Positions 9,237 through 17,419 of a stretch of DNA of 64,000 nucleotides are shown in pieces. Source of the DNA: Psychrobacter sp. UBA3962 (GTDB lineage Bacteria > Pseudomonadota > Gammaproteobacteria > Pseudomonadales > Moraxellaceae). The notes beneath the pieces are model-generated. The model was not told the DNA's origin. It made no database searches and saw only the letters and a program-made list of their open reading frames with translations. Location: contig NZ_DGDC01000041.1 of the NCBI RefSeq assembly GCF_002385225.1, positions 19,436 through 83,435 on the forward strand, written 5' to 3'. Every line of letters starts with the position of its first letter. Within the stretch, counting starts at the first letter, position 1. The translations under genes were made by a program, and so were the position numbers.

Positions 9237-10118
9237 TTATCTTTCATTTAAAAAAGAGTTCATAAACTTTGAACTGGCATTAGCATTAATCTTTCTTGCG
9301 AAAAAACAATTGCTGGCAATCATTTTCAGTGCATCATCTGGCGTCAATACTCTAGGGTATTCTGGTCCAGATCGCCAGTCGATGTATCTTAATGAAGGGA
9401 CTGGATAATCAGGATGATTAAAAATCTTTATTTCTGGATTAGTTTTAATGATAGTATGGAATATTACTTCATCAGCAGCAAAAGACCGTTTAAACAGGTC
9501 TACAAACCACTTGTTGTCATTTATATAGGTTAGTATATATTCTATTGCACTTGCTTTTAAGCCGAACCAATTTGTTCCCTTATATAGTTTAGGTAGCCTA
9601 TGCTTATTTTCTTCTAGCGACTTATTCTTAAAGAATGAGTCACGCGTAAGATGAAAAATCTTTTTCCTTATTTTAGTAATTAGCTTACTATCTCTCTTAT
9701 AGAAAACATCTGGATGCTTATATCTAACTCTCTGCTCAATCTTGTCATCTGTCATATTTACATCAAAGTATAAAAAATTATAGTCACTATTATTGCTTAA
9801 TAGGGATTTAAGTTCAGCATCAGTCTTTAGTGGAATATCATCACCAGATAACAGAAAAAAGTAATCATAATTAAAGTTACATGCGAACCTCATTAGTTCG
9901 ACTGTTGCTAGCATTAAAGTCTCATCACCCCAGGTTATATCTATTCTATTTGGAATGAAATACACGTTAGAGTTTTTTAAAGTCTCAAAGTCTTTCAAAT
10001 TGGATTTTTTATCAACGTGTATAAGAATGATGTTTTCAGGGAAAGAAGAGAGGTAATTAACGGTATGTATGAGGGGGTTAGTCATTCTATGACAAGTAAA
10101 AGCGTAGATTATTTTCAT
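9237..10118 (-). CDS. Core-2/I-branching-type glycosyltransferase (GT14-like)
   Basis: A 293-residue predicted sugar transferase. The start MKIIYAFTCHR, the segment IILIHVDKK and the central FLLSGDDIPLKT (near 90-105) match the pattern of bacterial beta-1,6-N-acetylglucosaminyltransferase-like (Pfam Branch, GT14) proteins. A later segment has KGTNWFGLK and AADEVIFHT, also typical. There is no membrane segment. The gene is visibly more AT-rich than its neighbours and stands alone between a helicase and a transporter, so horizontal acquisition is possible. Acceptor and donor are unknown; modification of LPS or capsule is the reasonable guess. Confidence 0.72.
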   Translation of the reverse strand: MKIIYAFTCHRMTNPLIHTVNYLSSFPENIILIHVDKKSNLKDFETLKNSNVYFIPNRIDITWGDETLMLATVELMRFACNFNYDYFFLLSGDDIPLKTDAELKSLLSNNSDYNFLYFDVNMTDDKIEQRVRYKHPDVFYKRDSKLITKIRKKIFHLTRDSFFKNKSLEENKHRLPKLYKGTNWFGLKASAIEYILTYINDNKWFVDLFKRSFAADEVIFHTIIKTNPEIKIFNHPDYPVPSLRYIDWRSGPEYPRVLTPDDALKMIASNCFFARKINANASSKFMNSFLNER

Positions 10119-10442
10119 ACAGGTAGCTCTTGTTTATAAAAATATAGTTTAATTTAAATTGAAAGTCAGATGTTTAAGCGCTTGTTTCAAGATAGATTAC
10201 TCGAATTATACACATATAGAGCACTTTATTTAGATAACATACTCCAACTTTATTTGGGTACTTATAAGGTTTTTTAGCATATTAAGTATTAAGCTATGCA
10301 ATTAAAAGATTAATAACCTAAGATTCAATATTCATGTCTAGCTAACTTTATAGATTAACCTCTTATTTTAAAGACCATCTGAGACTAATAATCTCATAAG
10401 AAGTTTTAATAATAAATAGATCATGAAATAGGAAAGCAGTTT
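10119..10442. other. AT-rich spacer, no gene seen
   Basis: This 324-base gap lies between two minus-strand genes. It is very AT-rich, with no ORF of note and no convincing terminator or promoter. It probably holds the promoter of the glycosyltransferase. Confidence 0.5.
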
Positions 10443-11321
10443 TTAATCATTGAATTTGCGAAACACCCAAATATAAGGCACAGCGACCAAATACATAACC
10501 ACACTATATACGGCAGCAGGCAGGGTAAAAGCCGGCAATACCGAGTCACTCGATACCGCTAAAATACCAGACAGCGCCAAGGCCATCGAGCTGTTTTGAA
10601 TCCCCACTTCCATGCCAATGGTTTTAGCATCTCGCCAAGATAAGCCTAGCAACTTAGGTATACCTAAGCCTACGATGAATAGGGCGACTAGCAAAGTGAC
10701 AATCATTACCGTGATTTGCCCAGACTCATTAAATAACACTTCGCGATTACTAAAGATAGCCACAGCCACCAATATCACAAACAGCGCAAAAGCGACTTTC
10801 ATAAACTTATCACGGTGAGCTCGGGTAAATTCTGGCTTTTTTTCGTGCATAAAAATGCCCAGTCCGACCGGTAGAGCGGTGATCAAAAACATTTTAATCC
10901 CCATACTCACCAAGTTAATCGAACCGCCTTCAGTTCCCAAAAAGTGACCATAGGCCCAAGCGGTTAAAACGGGCACCGTCAGAATAGACACCAAGCTCAT
11001 CACTGAGGTTAGAGCCACCGATAGCGGTAGATTGCCCTTTAATAAAGTACACAACATATTACTGGTGACCCCGCCTGGGCAGAAGCTGAGTAGCATAAAG
11101 CCGAAGGCAAACTCCGGAGCAGGCTTTAGTAATAATATCAGTATCAAGGTTATCACAGGGAGTAGCACCAGCTGTGCAATAAAGCCAATAATAAAAGGCT
11201 TGGGTTCTTTAGCGATGTACTTGATATCGGCGATTTGCATCGATAAGCCCAATGCAAACATAATAAAAGCCAGAATAAGCGGCAATAAGGCCACAGAGAG
11301 CGTATCCATACTTAAGTCCAT
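10443..11321 (-). CDS. Bile acid:sodium symporter family (BASS) transporter
   Basis: A 292-residue integral membrane protein with about nine to ten hydrophobic segments. Family marks are the conserved FCPGGVTSNMLCTLLKGN (about 80-97) and the later GMEVGIQNSSMALAL, the two discontinuous-helix regions that form the sodium and substrate sites. Bacterial members move organic acids such as pantoate, pyruvate or bile acids with sodium, so the substrate here is undetermined. Single gene; Met5 is an alternative start. Confidence 0.88.
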   Translation of the reverse strand: MDLSMDTLSVALLPLILAFIMFALGLSMQIADIKYIAKEPKPFIIGFIAQLVLLPVITLILILLLKPAPEFAFGFMLLSFCPGGVTSNMLCTLLKGNLPLSVALTSVMSLVSILTVPVLTAWAYGHFLGTEGGSINLVSMGIKMFLITALPVGLGIFMHEKKPEFTRAHRDKFMKVAFALFVILVAVAIFSNREVLFNESGQITVMIVTLLVALFIVGLGIPKLLGLSWRDAKTIGMEVGIQNSSMALALSGILAVSSDSVLPAFTLPAAVYSVVMYLVAVPYIWVFRKFND

Positions 11322-11548
11322 TTAGGTATGTGAATAGGTACCTCAAGTATAGGCAATACAACGCGGTGACACAAGCGATGGCGGTTAGACGGGTGTTTAA
11401 AGCTAGGTTGGGCGCTGTTTATTAACTATTAGGTCAATTTTTGAATCAGATTTGAGGCAGCGCTGAACTAATGCTTTGTCAGAGCTGATATTCTGTCAGG
11501 CTGTATTCGGTTCAGTTATAACCAGCTTAATTTCTAAGGAGTTTCATC

Positions 11549-12655
11549 TTAACTGGCTTGTAAAAAACGCTTTAAAGCCTGAGCAAATTGAAAGGGTGCA
11601 TCCAAGGGAATAGCATGACCGGACTCAGCAATTTCAACCACCTCAGCATTGGGTAGGATATCTGCCACCTGGCGTTGCCAAGTAGGATTGTAAAGCTGCG
11701 ATTGGCCGCCAATTAGCAGAGTTATTGGGGTCTCGGTATGAGAGAGCGCCTCACGGTAATCATAAGGCAGCTGAAGATAAGCGTTTAGACCGCGCAGCTT
11801 TTGTTGCCAAGTGGGGTGTTGATACACTGCCAGTTTATAATCTGGCAAGTAGCTGCTGCCTTTGATAAATAGCTGCGAGGGTAGGCGCTGCGCAGACATT
11901 AATGAAAATGCTGTCTCCATTTGCGTGATCTGACGCTTTACGGCAAAGGATAACTGAGTGAAGTCACTGATGTTTTTTTGTTCAAAATAGGGCAGTGTGG
12001 CCTGTAAGACCTCTCTAAACTGATCAAAGATTTGGGTCTGATTTTTGCCAAAAACGCCACCTTGCCAATCGGGCTGATTGTGCACGATAGGGGACTGGTC
12101 GATGTTTAAATAGCGTTTAATTTTAGAATGTTTTTTGGTAGAAGGGCGTTTATTATTAGAAGTCTTGCTGTTGTCGCCAGTAGCTTTAGGGAAACAGTTA
12201 TCGTTATTGGTATAGCGATTAAAATGCGCCCATACCACCAGCGCTCCCATAGAGATGGCAGCCACATCAACAGAATCTACTTGATGCTTAGTACAAATAT
12301 GGGTCAGGATAACATCCACATCATCGGCGTATTGCTCGATAAAGTTAAATTCAGTGCTGGGGGTGTCAGCCGCTAAACCAAAACCGCGGAAATGGGGCAG
12401 ATAAAAACAATATTGCCCAGCCAGCGGTAACACAAAAGGTAAAAACTGACGGGCATCCATACCAAAAGCATGTAACAGCACAACCGGTTCAGCCTCGGGG
12501 TTGCCGACTATAGTAATTGGGATAGTAGCCCCATCATAGCTGACCAACTGCTGCAGTCTTACAGTGTAAGGCTGCAGCAGAATAGAAGCTTTATTCTTGG
12601 TAGCTTTAAGCGTTCTGCTTAAGCGCGGTGAAAAAGAATTAACGGTTAGGCGCAT
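11549..12655 (-). CDS. Alpha/beta-hydrolase fold protein with an inserted basic linker
   Basis: A 368-residue alpha/beta hydrolase. Seen: the oxyanion-side HAFGMDARQF (62-71), a nucleophile elbow AISMG (Ser135) in place of GxSxG, and a C-terminal SGHAIPLDAP with the likely catalytic His. The usual acid position after strand 6 reads IGGQSQLYNP, with no clear Asp. Residues about 147-195 form a Lys/Asn-rich low-complexity insert in the cap region. The start overlaps the end of ribB by 17 bases, so translation is probably coupled. Substrate unknown. It resembles hydrolases of the BioH/MhpC type only in fold. Confidence 0.75.
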   Translation of the reverse strand: MRLTVNSFSPRLSRTLKATKNKASILLQPYTVRLQQLVSYDGATIPITIVGNPEAEPVVLLHAFGMDARQFLPFVLPLAGQYCFYLPHFRGFGLAADTPSTEFNFIEQYADDVDVILTHICTKHQVDSVDVAAISMGALVVWAHFNRYTNNDNCFPKATGDNSKTSNNKRPSTKKHSKIKRYLNIDQSPIVHNQPDWQGGVFGKNQTQIFDQFREVLQATLPYFEQKNISDFTQLSFAVKRQITQMETAFSLMSAQRLPSQLFIKGSSYLPDYKLAVYQHPTWQQKLRGLNAYLQLPYDYREALSHTETPITLLIGGQSQLYNPTWQRQVADILPNAEVVEIAESGHAIPLDAPFQFAQALKRFLQAS

Positions 12656-13757
12656 CAGGAGAGTCGATACATTCTACGACATTTAAATTAAAGCCTGATA
12701 ATGCGTTAAACTTAAGTGGCGTTGATAATAAGCGCATGTCACGTACCCCTAAGTGACGCAAGATTTGGGCACCCACACCGATACTGCGATAAGGTTGATT
12801 GGCTAGGGTAGAGACCGATTGATTATTGCTGGCACGCTCAAGCGCTTCGCCCAAGTCTACCGGCTCGTTGTTGCCGATCCATACTAAGACACCACGCTCA
12901 GATTGACTGATTTCTTGCAGTGAATTTTGGACGCTCCAGCCACTGCGGCCGGTGGCATCACGTTTGGCAGAGAATAAGTCACGTAGCGGATGGAAGCCAT
13001 GCACACGGACCGTACTTACGCCTTCGCTTGGATCACCTTTTACCAAAGCTAAGTGAGTTTCAGAAGCGCCGTATTCCTTAAATTGATACAGAGTAAAAGT
13101 ACCAAAGTCGGTTTCAAAGGGACGCTTGCTAACTTCATGAACCGTTTGCTCATTGGCAATACGATAGTTAATTAGGTCGGCAATGGTACCAATCTTTAAA
13201 TCATGTTCAGCAGCGAATTTTTCTAAGTCATCGCGGCGGGCCATGGTGCCATCGGGATTGATAATCTCGACAATTACCGCAGCAGGCTCAAGACCTGCCA
13301 AGCGGGCTAAGTCACAGCCCGCTTCAGTATGGCCGGCACGGTGTAAAACGCCGCCTTTTTTGGCCATGATGGGGAAAATATGACCGGGCTGCACGATGTC
13401 TTCCGCTTTGGCGGTCGCAGAAACAGCCGCTTGCACGGTACGCGCACGGTCGGCAGCAGAAATCCCTGTGGTTACCCCTTCAGCGGCTTCAATTGAGACG
13501 GTGAAATTGGTACTGAATTTGGCTTCGTTATTATCGCTCATTAACGGCAATTCAAGACGACGGCAACGCTCTTCGGTTAAGGTTAAGCACACTAAGCCGC
13601 GGGCATGAGTAATCATAAAGTTAATGGCTTCACTATTGATATGAGTGGCGGCCATAATGAGATCGCCCTCGTTTTCGCGGTCTTCATCATCCATTAGGAT
13701 GACCATTTTACCAATGCGAATGTCTTCAATGATGTCTTTGATATTATCTAGTGCCAT
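12639..13757 (-). CDS. ribB: 3,4-dihydroxy-2-butanone-4-phosphate synthase fused to a degenerate GTP cyclohydrolase II domain (RibBX)
   Basis: Makes 3,4-dihydroxy-2-butanone 4-phosphate from ribulose 5-phosphate for riboflavin synthesis. The N-terminal RibB domain (about 1-200) is intact: DDEDRENEGDL, ISAADRARTVQ, HIFPI, HRAGHTEAGCDLARLAG. The C-terminal domain (about 210-368) aligns with RibA. But the RibA zinc-site stretch, normally ECLTGDALFSLRCDCG, here reads GFHPLRDLFSAKRDATG, so all three zinc cysteines are missing. The catalytic cyclohydrolase function is therefore presumably lost. This matches the RibBX arrangement described in Proteobacteria. A separate ribA should exist elsewhere. 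Automatic tools may call it ribBA. Confidence 0.92.
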   Translation of the reverse strand: MALDNIKDIIEDIRIGKMVILMDDEDRENEGDLIMAATHINSEAINFMITHARGLVCLTLTEERCRRLELPLMSDNNEAKFSTNFTVSIEAAEGVTTGISAADRARTVQAAVSATAKAEDIVQPGHIFPIMAKKGGVLHRAGHTEAGCDLARLAGLEPAAVIVEIINPDGTMARRDDLEKFAAEHDLKIGTIADLINYRIANEQTVHEVSKRPFETDFGTFTLYQFKEYGASETHLALVKGDPSEGVSTVRVHGFHPLRDLFSAKRDATGRSGWSVQNSLQEISQSERGVLVWIGNNEPVDLGEALERASNNQSVSTLANQPYRSIGVGAQILRHLGVRDMRLLSTPLKFNALSGFNLNVVECIDSPDAPNR

Positions 13758-13969
13758 GAAAGGTTTCTCTTTTATTGTTTATCTGATTATTAGCTATAAC
13801 TATGGAGACCATTGTACCTGTAACTGGGGCTGAGTGCCATTCACTGCAGTGAATCAATGCTATTAGAAAAATTGTTGAACAGCAGTCATGAGACAGTCAA
13901 AGGGCAAAGATTACCGTTTTATGTCTGCTCTTATGGCTATCTTTTTACTTAGTCTGTTGGGTTGTCTAT

Positions 13970-15298
13970 TTATTTAGGCGTATCGGGCTGAGATTTTAAC
14001 CACTGCATAAATTGTAGGCTGTGTTGTTCACGCTGGTTATCGGCATAATGATAAAACTGGGTGCCGACTAAGTTATCAGGCAGATATTGCTGAGGCTGAT
14101 AATGATTGGGGTAGTCATGAGGATAAATGTAGCCCCCACCATAGCCTTGGCTTTGCATCAGCTTGGTTACCCCATTGCGCAGGTGTAGCGGTACTGGCGA
14201 CTGATCTTTTTGTGCCAGCTGCATCGCTTTGTTAATGGCTAAATAAGTGCTGTTACTTTTTGCCGAAGTGGCCAGATACACCACCACTTGACCTAAGATA
14301 ATACGGGCTTCGGGCATACCAATCATTTTTACCGAACGTAGCGCGGCATCGGCCAACAGCAACGCATTGGGATTGGCATTGCCGATATCTTCACTGGCCA
14401 AGATAACCAAACGCCGGGCGATAAACTCGGGCGGCTCACCGGCCACCAACATACGGGCCATCCAATATAGAGCCGCATCGGGATCGGAGCCACGCACCGA
14501 TTTAATCATTGCTGAGATGATATCGTAATGCTGGTCGCCATCTTTGTCATAGCGTTGCAATGCCGTTTGGGCCACGCTGGCCAGTAAGGTGTCATCAATG
14601 ATAATAGGCTGTTGACTGTGATCTGAGGCCTGTACCGCCAGCTCTAATAAATTGAGCGACTTGCGGGCATCACCTTGCGCCAATTTTGCAATCTGCGGCG
14701 TGGCTTGTAGCTGAATATCCAGCTTCGATAAAAACTCATCTTCCACAATGGCCCGTTGTAATAACTGCTCAATCTGCTCTTCCGTTAAGGGCTCTAAACG
14801 ATATACCTGACAACGGGACAATAAGGCATTATTGACACTAAACGAAGGGTTTTCAGTAGTGGCCCCAATTAAGGTAATGTCTCCAGATTCTACGGCCCCA
14901 AGTAGAGCATCCTGCTGCGCTTTATTAAAGCGGTGAATCTCATCGATAAACACCACAGGTGCTGCGAAGTCTAAGCCGGTTTGCCCCGATTGATTGCCCG
15001 CATCTAATACTTCACGTAGTTGCTTAACCCCAGTATTAATCGCTGATAGGGGATAAAAAGGGCGACCCACGGCATCCGCTAACAGCATGGCAATGGTGGT
15101 CTTGCCAATCCCAGCCTCTCCATGCAAAATGAGCGAGGGCAGATGACCATGATCAACAAAGCGGCGGATGGGCGCACCCGGTGCCAGAAGATGAGTCTGT
15201 CCAATAACTTGTTGCAATGATTTGGGGCGCATACGCTGCGCGAGAGGCGTATCAGAGTAAGAGGGGTTACGATTATTGGACATAGCGTTGCTGGGCAT
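13970..15298 (-). CDS. rarA: Replication-associated recombination protein A (RarA/MgsA), AAA+ ATPase
   Basis: Clamp-loader-like AAA+ ATPase that acts at stalled replication forks. The 442-residue length is normal. It has Walker A GEAGIGKT (60-67), Walker B VVFIDEIHRF (115-124), sensor-1 LIGATTENPSF, and the C-terminal RarA tetramerisation region (SAMIKSVRGSDPDAALYWMARM, shown here only as that landmark). Starts at 15298 or at Met6 (15283) are both possible. Single gene on minus, divergent from the HELTH-motif gene. Confidence 0.95.
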   Translation of the reverse strand: MPSNAMSNNRNPSYSDTPLAQRMRPKSLQQVIGQTHLLAPGAPIRRFVDHGHLPSLILHGEAGIGKTTIAMLLADAVGRPFYPLSAINTGVKQLREVLDAGNQSGQTGLDFAAPVVFIDEIHRFNKAQQDALLGAVESGDITLIGATTENPSFSVNNALLSRCQVYRLEPLTEEQIEQLLQRAIVEDEFLSKLDIQLQATPQIAKLAQGDARKSLNLLELAVQASDHSQQPIIIDDTLLASVAQTALQRYDKDGDQHYDIISAMIKSVRGSDPDAALYWMARMLVAGEPPEFIARRLVILASEDIGNANPNALLLADAALRSVKMIGMPEARIILGQVVVYLATSAKSNSTYLAINKAMQLAQKDQSPVPLHLRNGVTKLMQSQGYGGGYIYPHDYPNHYQPQQYLPDNLVGTQFYHYADNQREQHSLQFMQWLKSQPDTPK

Positions 15299-15608
15299 AG
15301 TATCGAGTAATTACCTTAGCGAAATGGATATAGAAGAAACAGAGCAGGGGTTAGTTCCATGATTACAGCTTAAAAGTGGCCAAAATGCAAGTTAAGCTCA
15401 GGTAACTGGATATGATTTTTGTAATGCCTACGTCAGCGGGCTGTGTCTAAATGTGCGTGGATGTGACCAGCCCTTGTAGTTATTGATAACCGCACTTATT
15501 AACAGTTTATTATTTAAATTTAATGACCTATTATTCTTAAGTTAAAGGTCTCAGTCTATATTTAATATTCTATATTGAAATAGAACATCTTATTGTAGAG
15601 TTATCACC
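15299..15608. other. Divergent spacer between rarA and the HELTH-motif gene
   Basis: This 310-base gap has no gene. Its right half (about 15500-15600) is AT-rich and must carry the promoter of the rightward pair. I see no strong -35/-10 pair and no clear Shine-Dalgarno sequence before ATG 15609. Confidence 0.45.
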
Positions 15609-16178
15609 ATGCGCTTGAAAATAAAAAAGCAATTAACCCAATTTCCAAATCCCATAAAGAACCGCTTGCTTGCCAAAAACTTGGCTTCAAAAATGGAAAA
15701 GCAAAAAAGTAGACCGTTAACTGAAGGCGAAATACAGATGGCGCACTCGGTATTTGGAGCAGACTTTGATGTGCGCCAGGTGCGTCTAAAAACAGCCTGG
15801 TGGGTACTAAAGAATTATGCCGTTAGCCCCAATGGCAATATTTATTTTAATCCGCAAGACTGGGTAGAGGATTTTAGTAAGCAGTCTCTAGGTAAAAAAA
15901 GTTGGCTGATTCACGAGCTTACCCATGTGTGGCAACTGCAAAAAGGGCTAAAGGTGGTGCGCGGGGCCGTTATTAATCGCCGCTATGACTACATTTTGCA
16001 GCAAGACAAGCCTTTTTTTACTTATGGTATTGAGCAACAAGCGCGTATGGTGCAAGATTATTTTGTGTGCCGCGAACAGGGCAAAGACTGTGGGGCTTGG
16101 CAAGCCTGTATCCCTTTCTTGCAGCACCATAAGAGATACAAAAACAAGGACGATAATAATAAGGAATATAAAGTATGA
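15609..16178 (+). CDS. Small HELTH-motif putative zinc metalloprotease-like protein
   Basis: A 189-residue protein of unknown function. It contains HELTH (102-106), an HExxH zinc site within WLIHELTHVWQLQKG. A later Glu in YGIEQQARMVQDYF (Glu142) could be the third ligand, as in gluzincin-like folds. Similar short proteins are often labelled vgr-related in Acinetobacter and Psychrobacter annotation, which I state from memory. No signal peptide or membrane segment is seen; the N-terminus is strongly basic. Its stop overlaps the start of the downstream lipoprotein gene (ATGA at 16175), so the two are probably translated together. Activity and substrate are unknown. Confidence 0.7.
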   Translation: MRLKIKKQLTQFPNPIKNRLLAKNLASKMEKQKSRPLTEGEIQMAHSVFGADFDVRQVRLKTAWWVLKNYAVSPNGNIYFNPQDWVEDFSKQSLGKKSWLIHELTHVWQLQKGLKVVRGAVINRRYDYILQQDKPFFTYGIEQQARMVQDYFVCREQGKDCGAWQACIPFLQHHKRYKNKDDNNKEYKV

Positions 16179-17248
16179 TCGATCACACTCATAACACAAA
16201 CTCTTTTTCCAAAGCTAGCGTGATAGCAATGAATAGCCGTAAAAGTTTATTGGTAATTGCCCTAGGTGCGGTATTAGGCTTAACAGGCTGCCAACCTAAA
16301 TCTGAGGATAGCCCCACTGATAGTGACACTGCTTTGTCGCAGCAAGAGAAGGCAAAGCTGGTAATGAGCGAGTCGGCCAAATCCCAAATTGCCCGCTTCG
16401 AGGAAGAGTATGTCAATCGTAAACTCAATCTGCAGCAAAGTCAGCTAGCAGAGTATGAAGCTTTGCAAGCTGCTGATAGCCCAGAGGACAATAAGGCTTT
16501 GTTTGCTGCTGCTGAAGGGGCGGATAACGCGATTCCTGAGAAGAAGACGGTCGGCCAAAAACTGATTGATCCAAAAAAAGAGGTTCAAAATACAGAAGCA
16601 GCGCAAAATAAAGCAAAACAGAATGTAGTGGGTTCTGAGTTGACGGATGCGACAGTGGCTAGCGATGAAGGGACGGGTGCTACTAGCTCAGAGGGTGCTG
16701 ATCGTCCAAAACCTGATTCATCGAATTCGACAGCCTCGACAACAGCTACCCAGCCAGAGGGCCAAGCAACAGACACTGCACAGTCCAAAGCAGTACAGCC
16801 AGGCGAGTCGGATGTGGAGGTGGGGCAGCTAACCCTACAGGAGCTGCCATTAATTAACTTGGCCATTGCGCCACCAGAGGAGCTGAGCGCTGCAGAGATT
16901 AAAGAGCGTTATAATGAAGCCATGCAGGCGCTGTATCTTGATGATGCGGAGCCACTACCGGCCCAAGCCATAGATACCTTACTGAGCGTGGCTATGTTAA
17001 CCCCAGAGGTTTTTAATAACGCAGAGTTGGCACAGCGTTTGGTAATCAAAAGTCCTTCTTTGGCCCGACTATTAAAACAGTATCAAACTTGGGAGCAGAT
17101 AGAGCGCCAGCAGAGCGCTGAGCTTGAAGCCCTGAAGCAGTCGCAGTCTGCAGAATTTGATGCGTTAACCGCAGAGTTTAATGAGAAAATAGAGGCTTAT
17201 GACGAGCAAATTAAAAATTATGAAGCCAAATTAAAGCAATTTAAATAG
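16175..17248 (+). CDS. Putative lipoprotein with low-complexity middle and C-terminal coiled coil
   Basis: No family recognised. From ATG 16175 it has 357 residues with a lipobox LTGC at Cys39. An internal ATG at 16229 (Met19) gives a more normal 20-residue signal peptide, but the better ribosome site (AAGGA at about 16161-16165) fits 16175, which also overlaps the previous stop. After the lipid anchor comes a charged region, then Ser/Thr/Glu-rich low complexity (about 145-215). The C-terminal half is predicted helical and ends in heptad-like repeats (QSAELEAL, QSAEFDAL). It is probably a periplasmic lipoprotein; what it does with the HELTH protein is unknown. Confidence 0.7.
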   Translation: MIDHTHNTNSFSKASVIAMNSRKSLLVIALGAVLGLTGCQPKSEDSPTDSDTALSQQEKAKLVMSESAKSQIARFEEEYVNRKLNLQQSQLAEYEALQAADSPEDNKALFAAAEGADNAIPEKKTVGQKLIDPKKEVQNTEAAQNKAKQNVVGSELTDATVASDEGTGATSSEGADRPKPDSSNSTASTTATQPEGQATDTAQSKAVQPGESDVEVGQLTLQELPLINLAIAPPEELSAAEIKERYNEAMQALYLDDAEPLPAQAIDTLLSVAMLTPEVFNNAELAQRLVIKSPSLARLLKQYQTWEQIERQQSAELEALKQSQSAEFDALTAEFNEKIEAYDEQIKNYEAKLKQFK

Positions 17249-17303
17249 GTCATTTTAAATAGGTTGTTTTAATTGTAGTTTGATTGATCTATTAGATATC
17301 TCT

Positions 17304-17341
17304 AGTTAAGCAGACATAAAAAAGTTAAGCAGACATAAAAA
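17304..17341. repeat. Tandem duplication of a 19-bp unit
   Basis: The unit agttaagcagacataaaaa occurs twice head to tail (17304-17322 and 17323-17341), immediately before the terminator hairpin. It is probably a replication-slippage duplication without function. Confidence 0.85.
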
Positions 17342-17374
17342 AAGCGCTCGATAGTAATATCGAACGCTTTTTTT
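17337..17374. terminator. Bidirectional intrinsic terminator between the lipoprotein gene and gltA
   Basis: A-tract, then a 13-bp stem with one C/A mismatch (17341-17353 with 17358-17370), loop GTAA and a T-tract. The symmetry lets it end both the rightward lipoprotein transcript and the leftward gltA transcript. Confidence 0.88.
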
Positions 17375-17419
17375 GGCTTATAAGCTGGTTATTAAAACAG
17401 CTATCAGCCCTTAAATAAC

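Noticed and set aside
13758..13969. FMN riboswitch upstream of ribBX
   Set aside because: The 212-base spacer lacks the conserved RFN segments on the minus strand.
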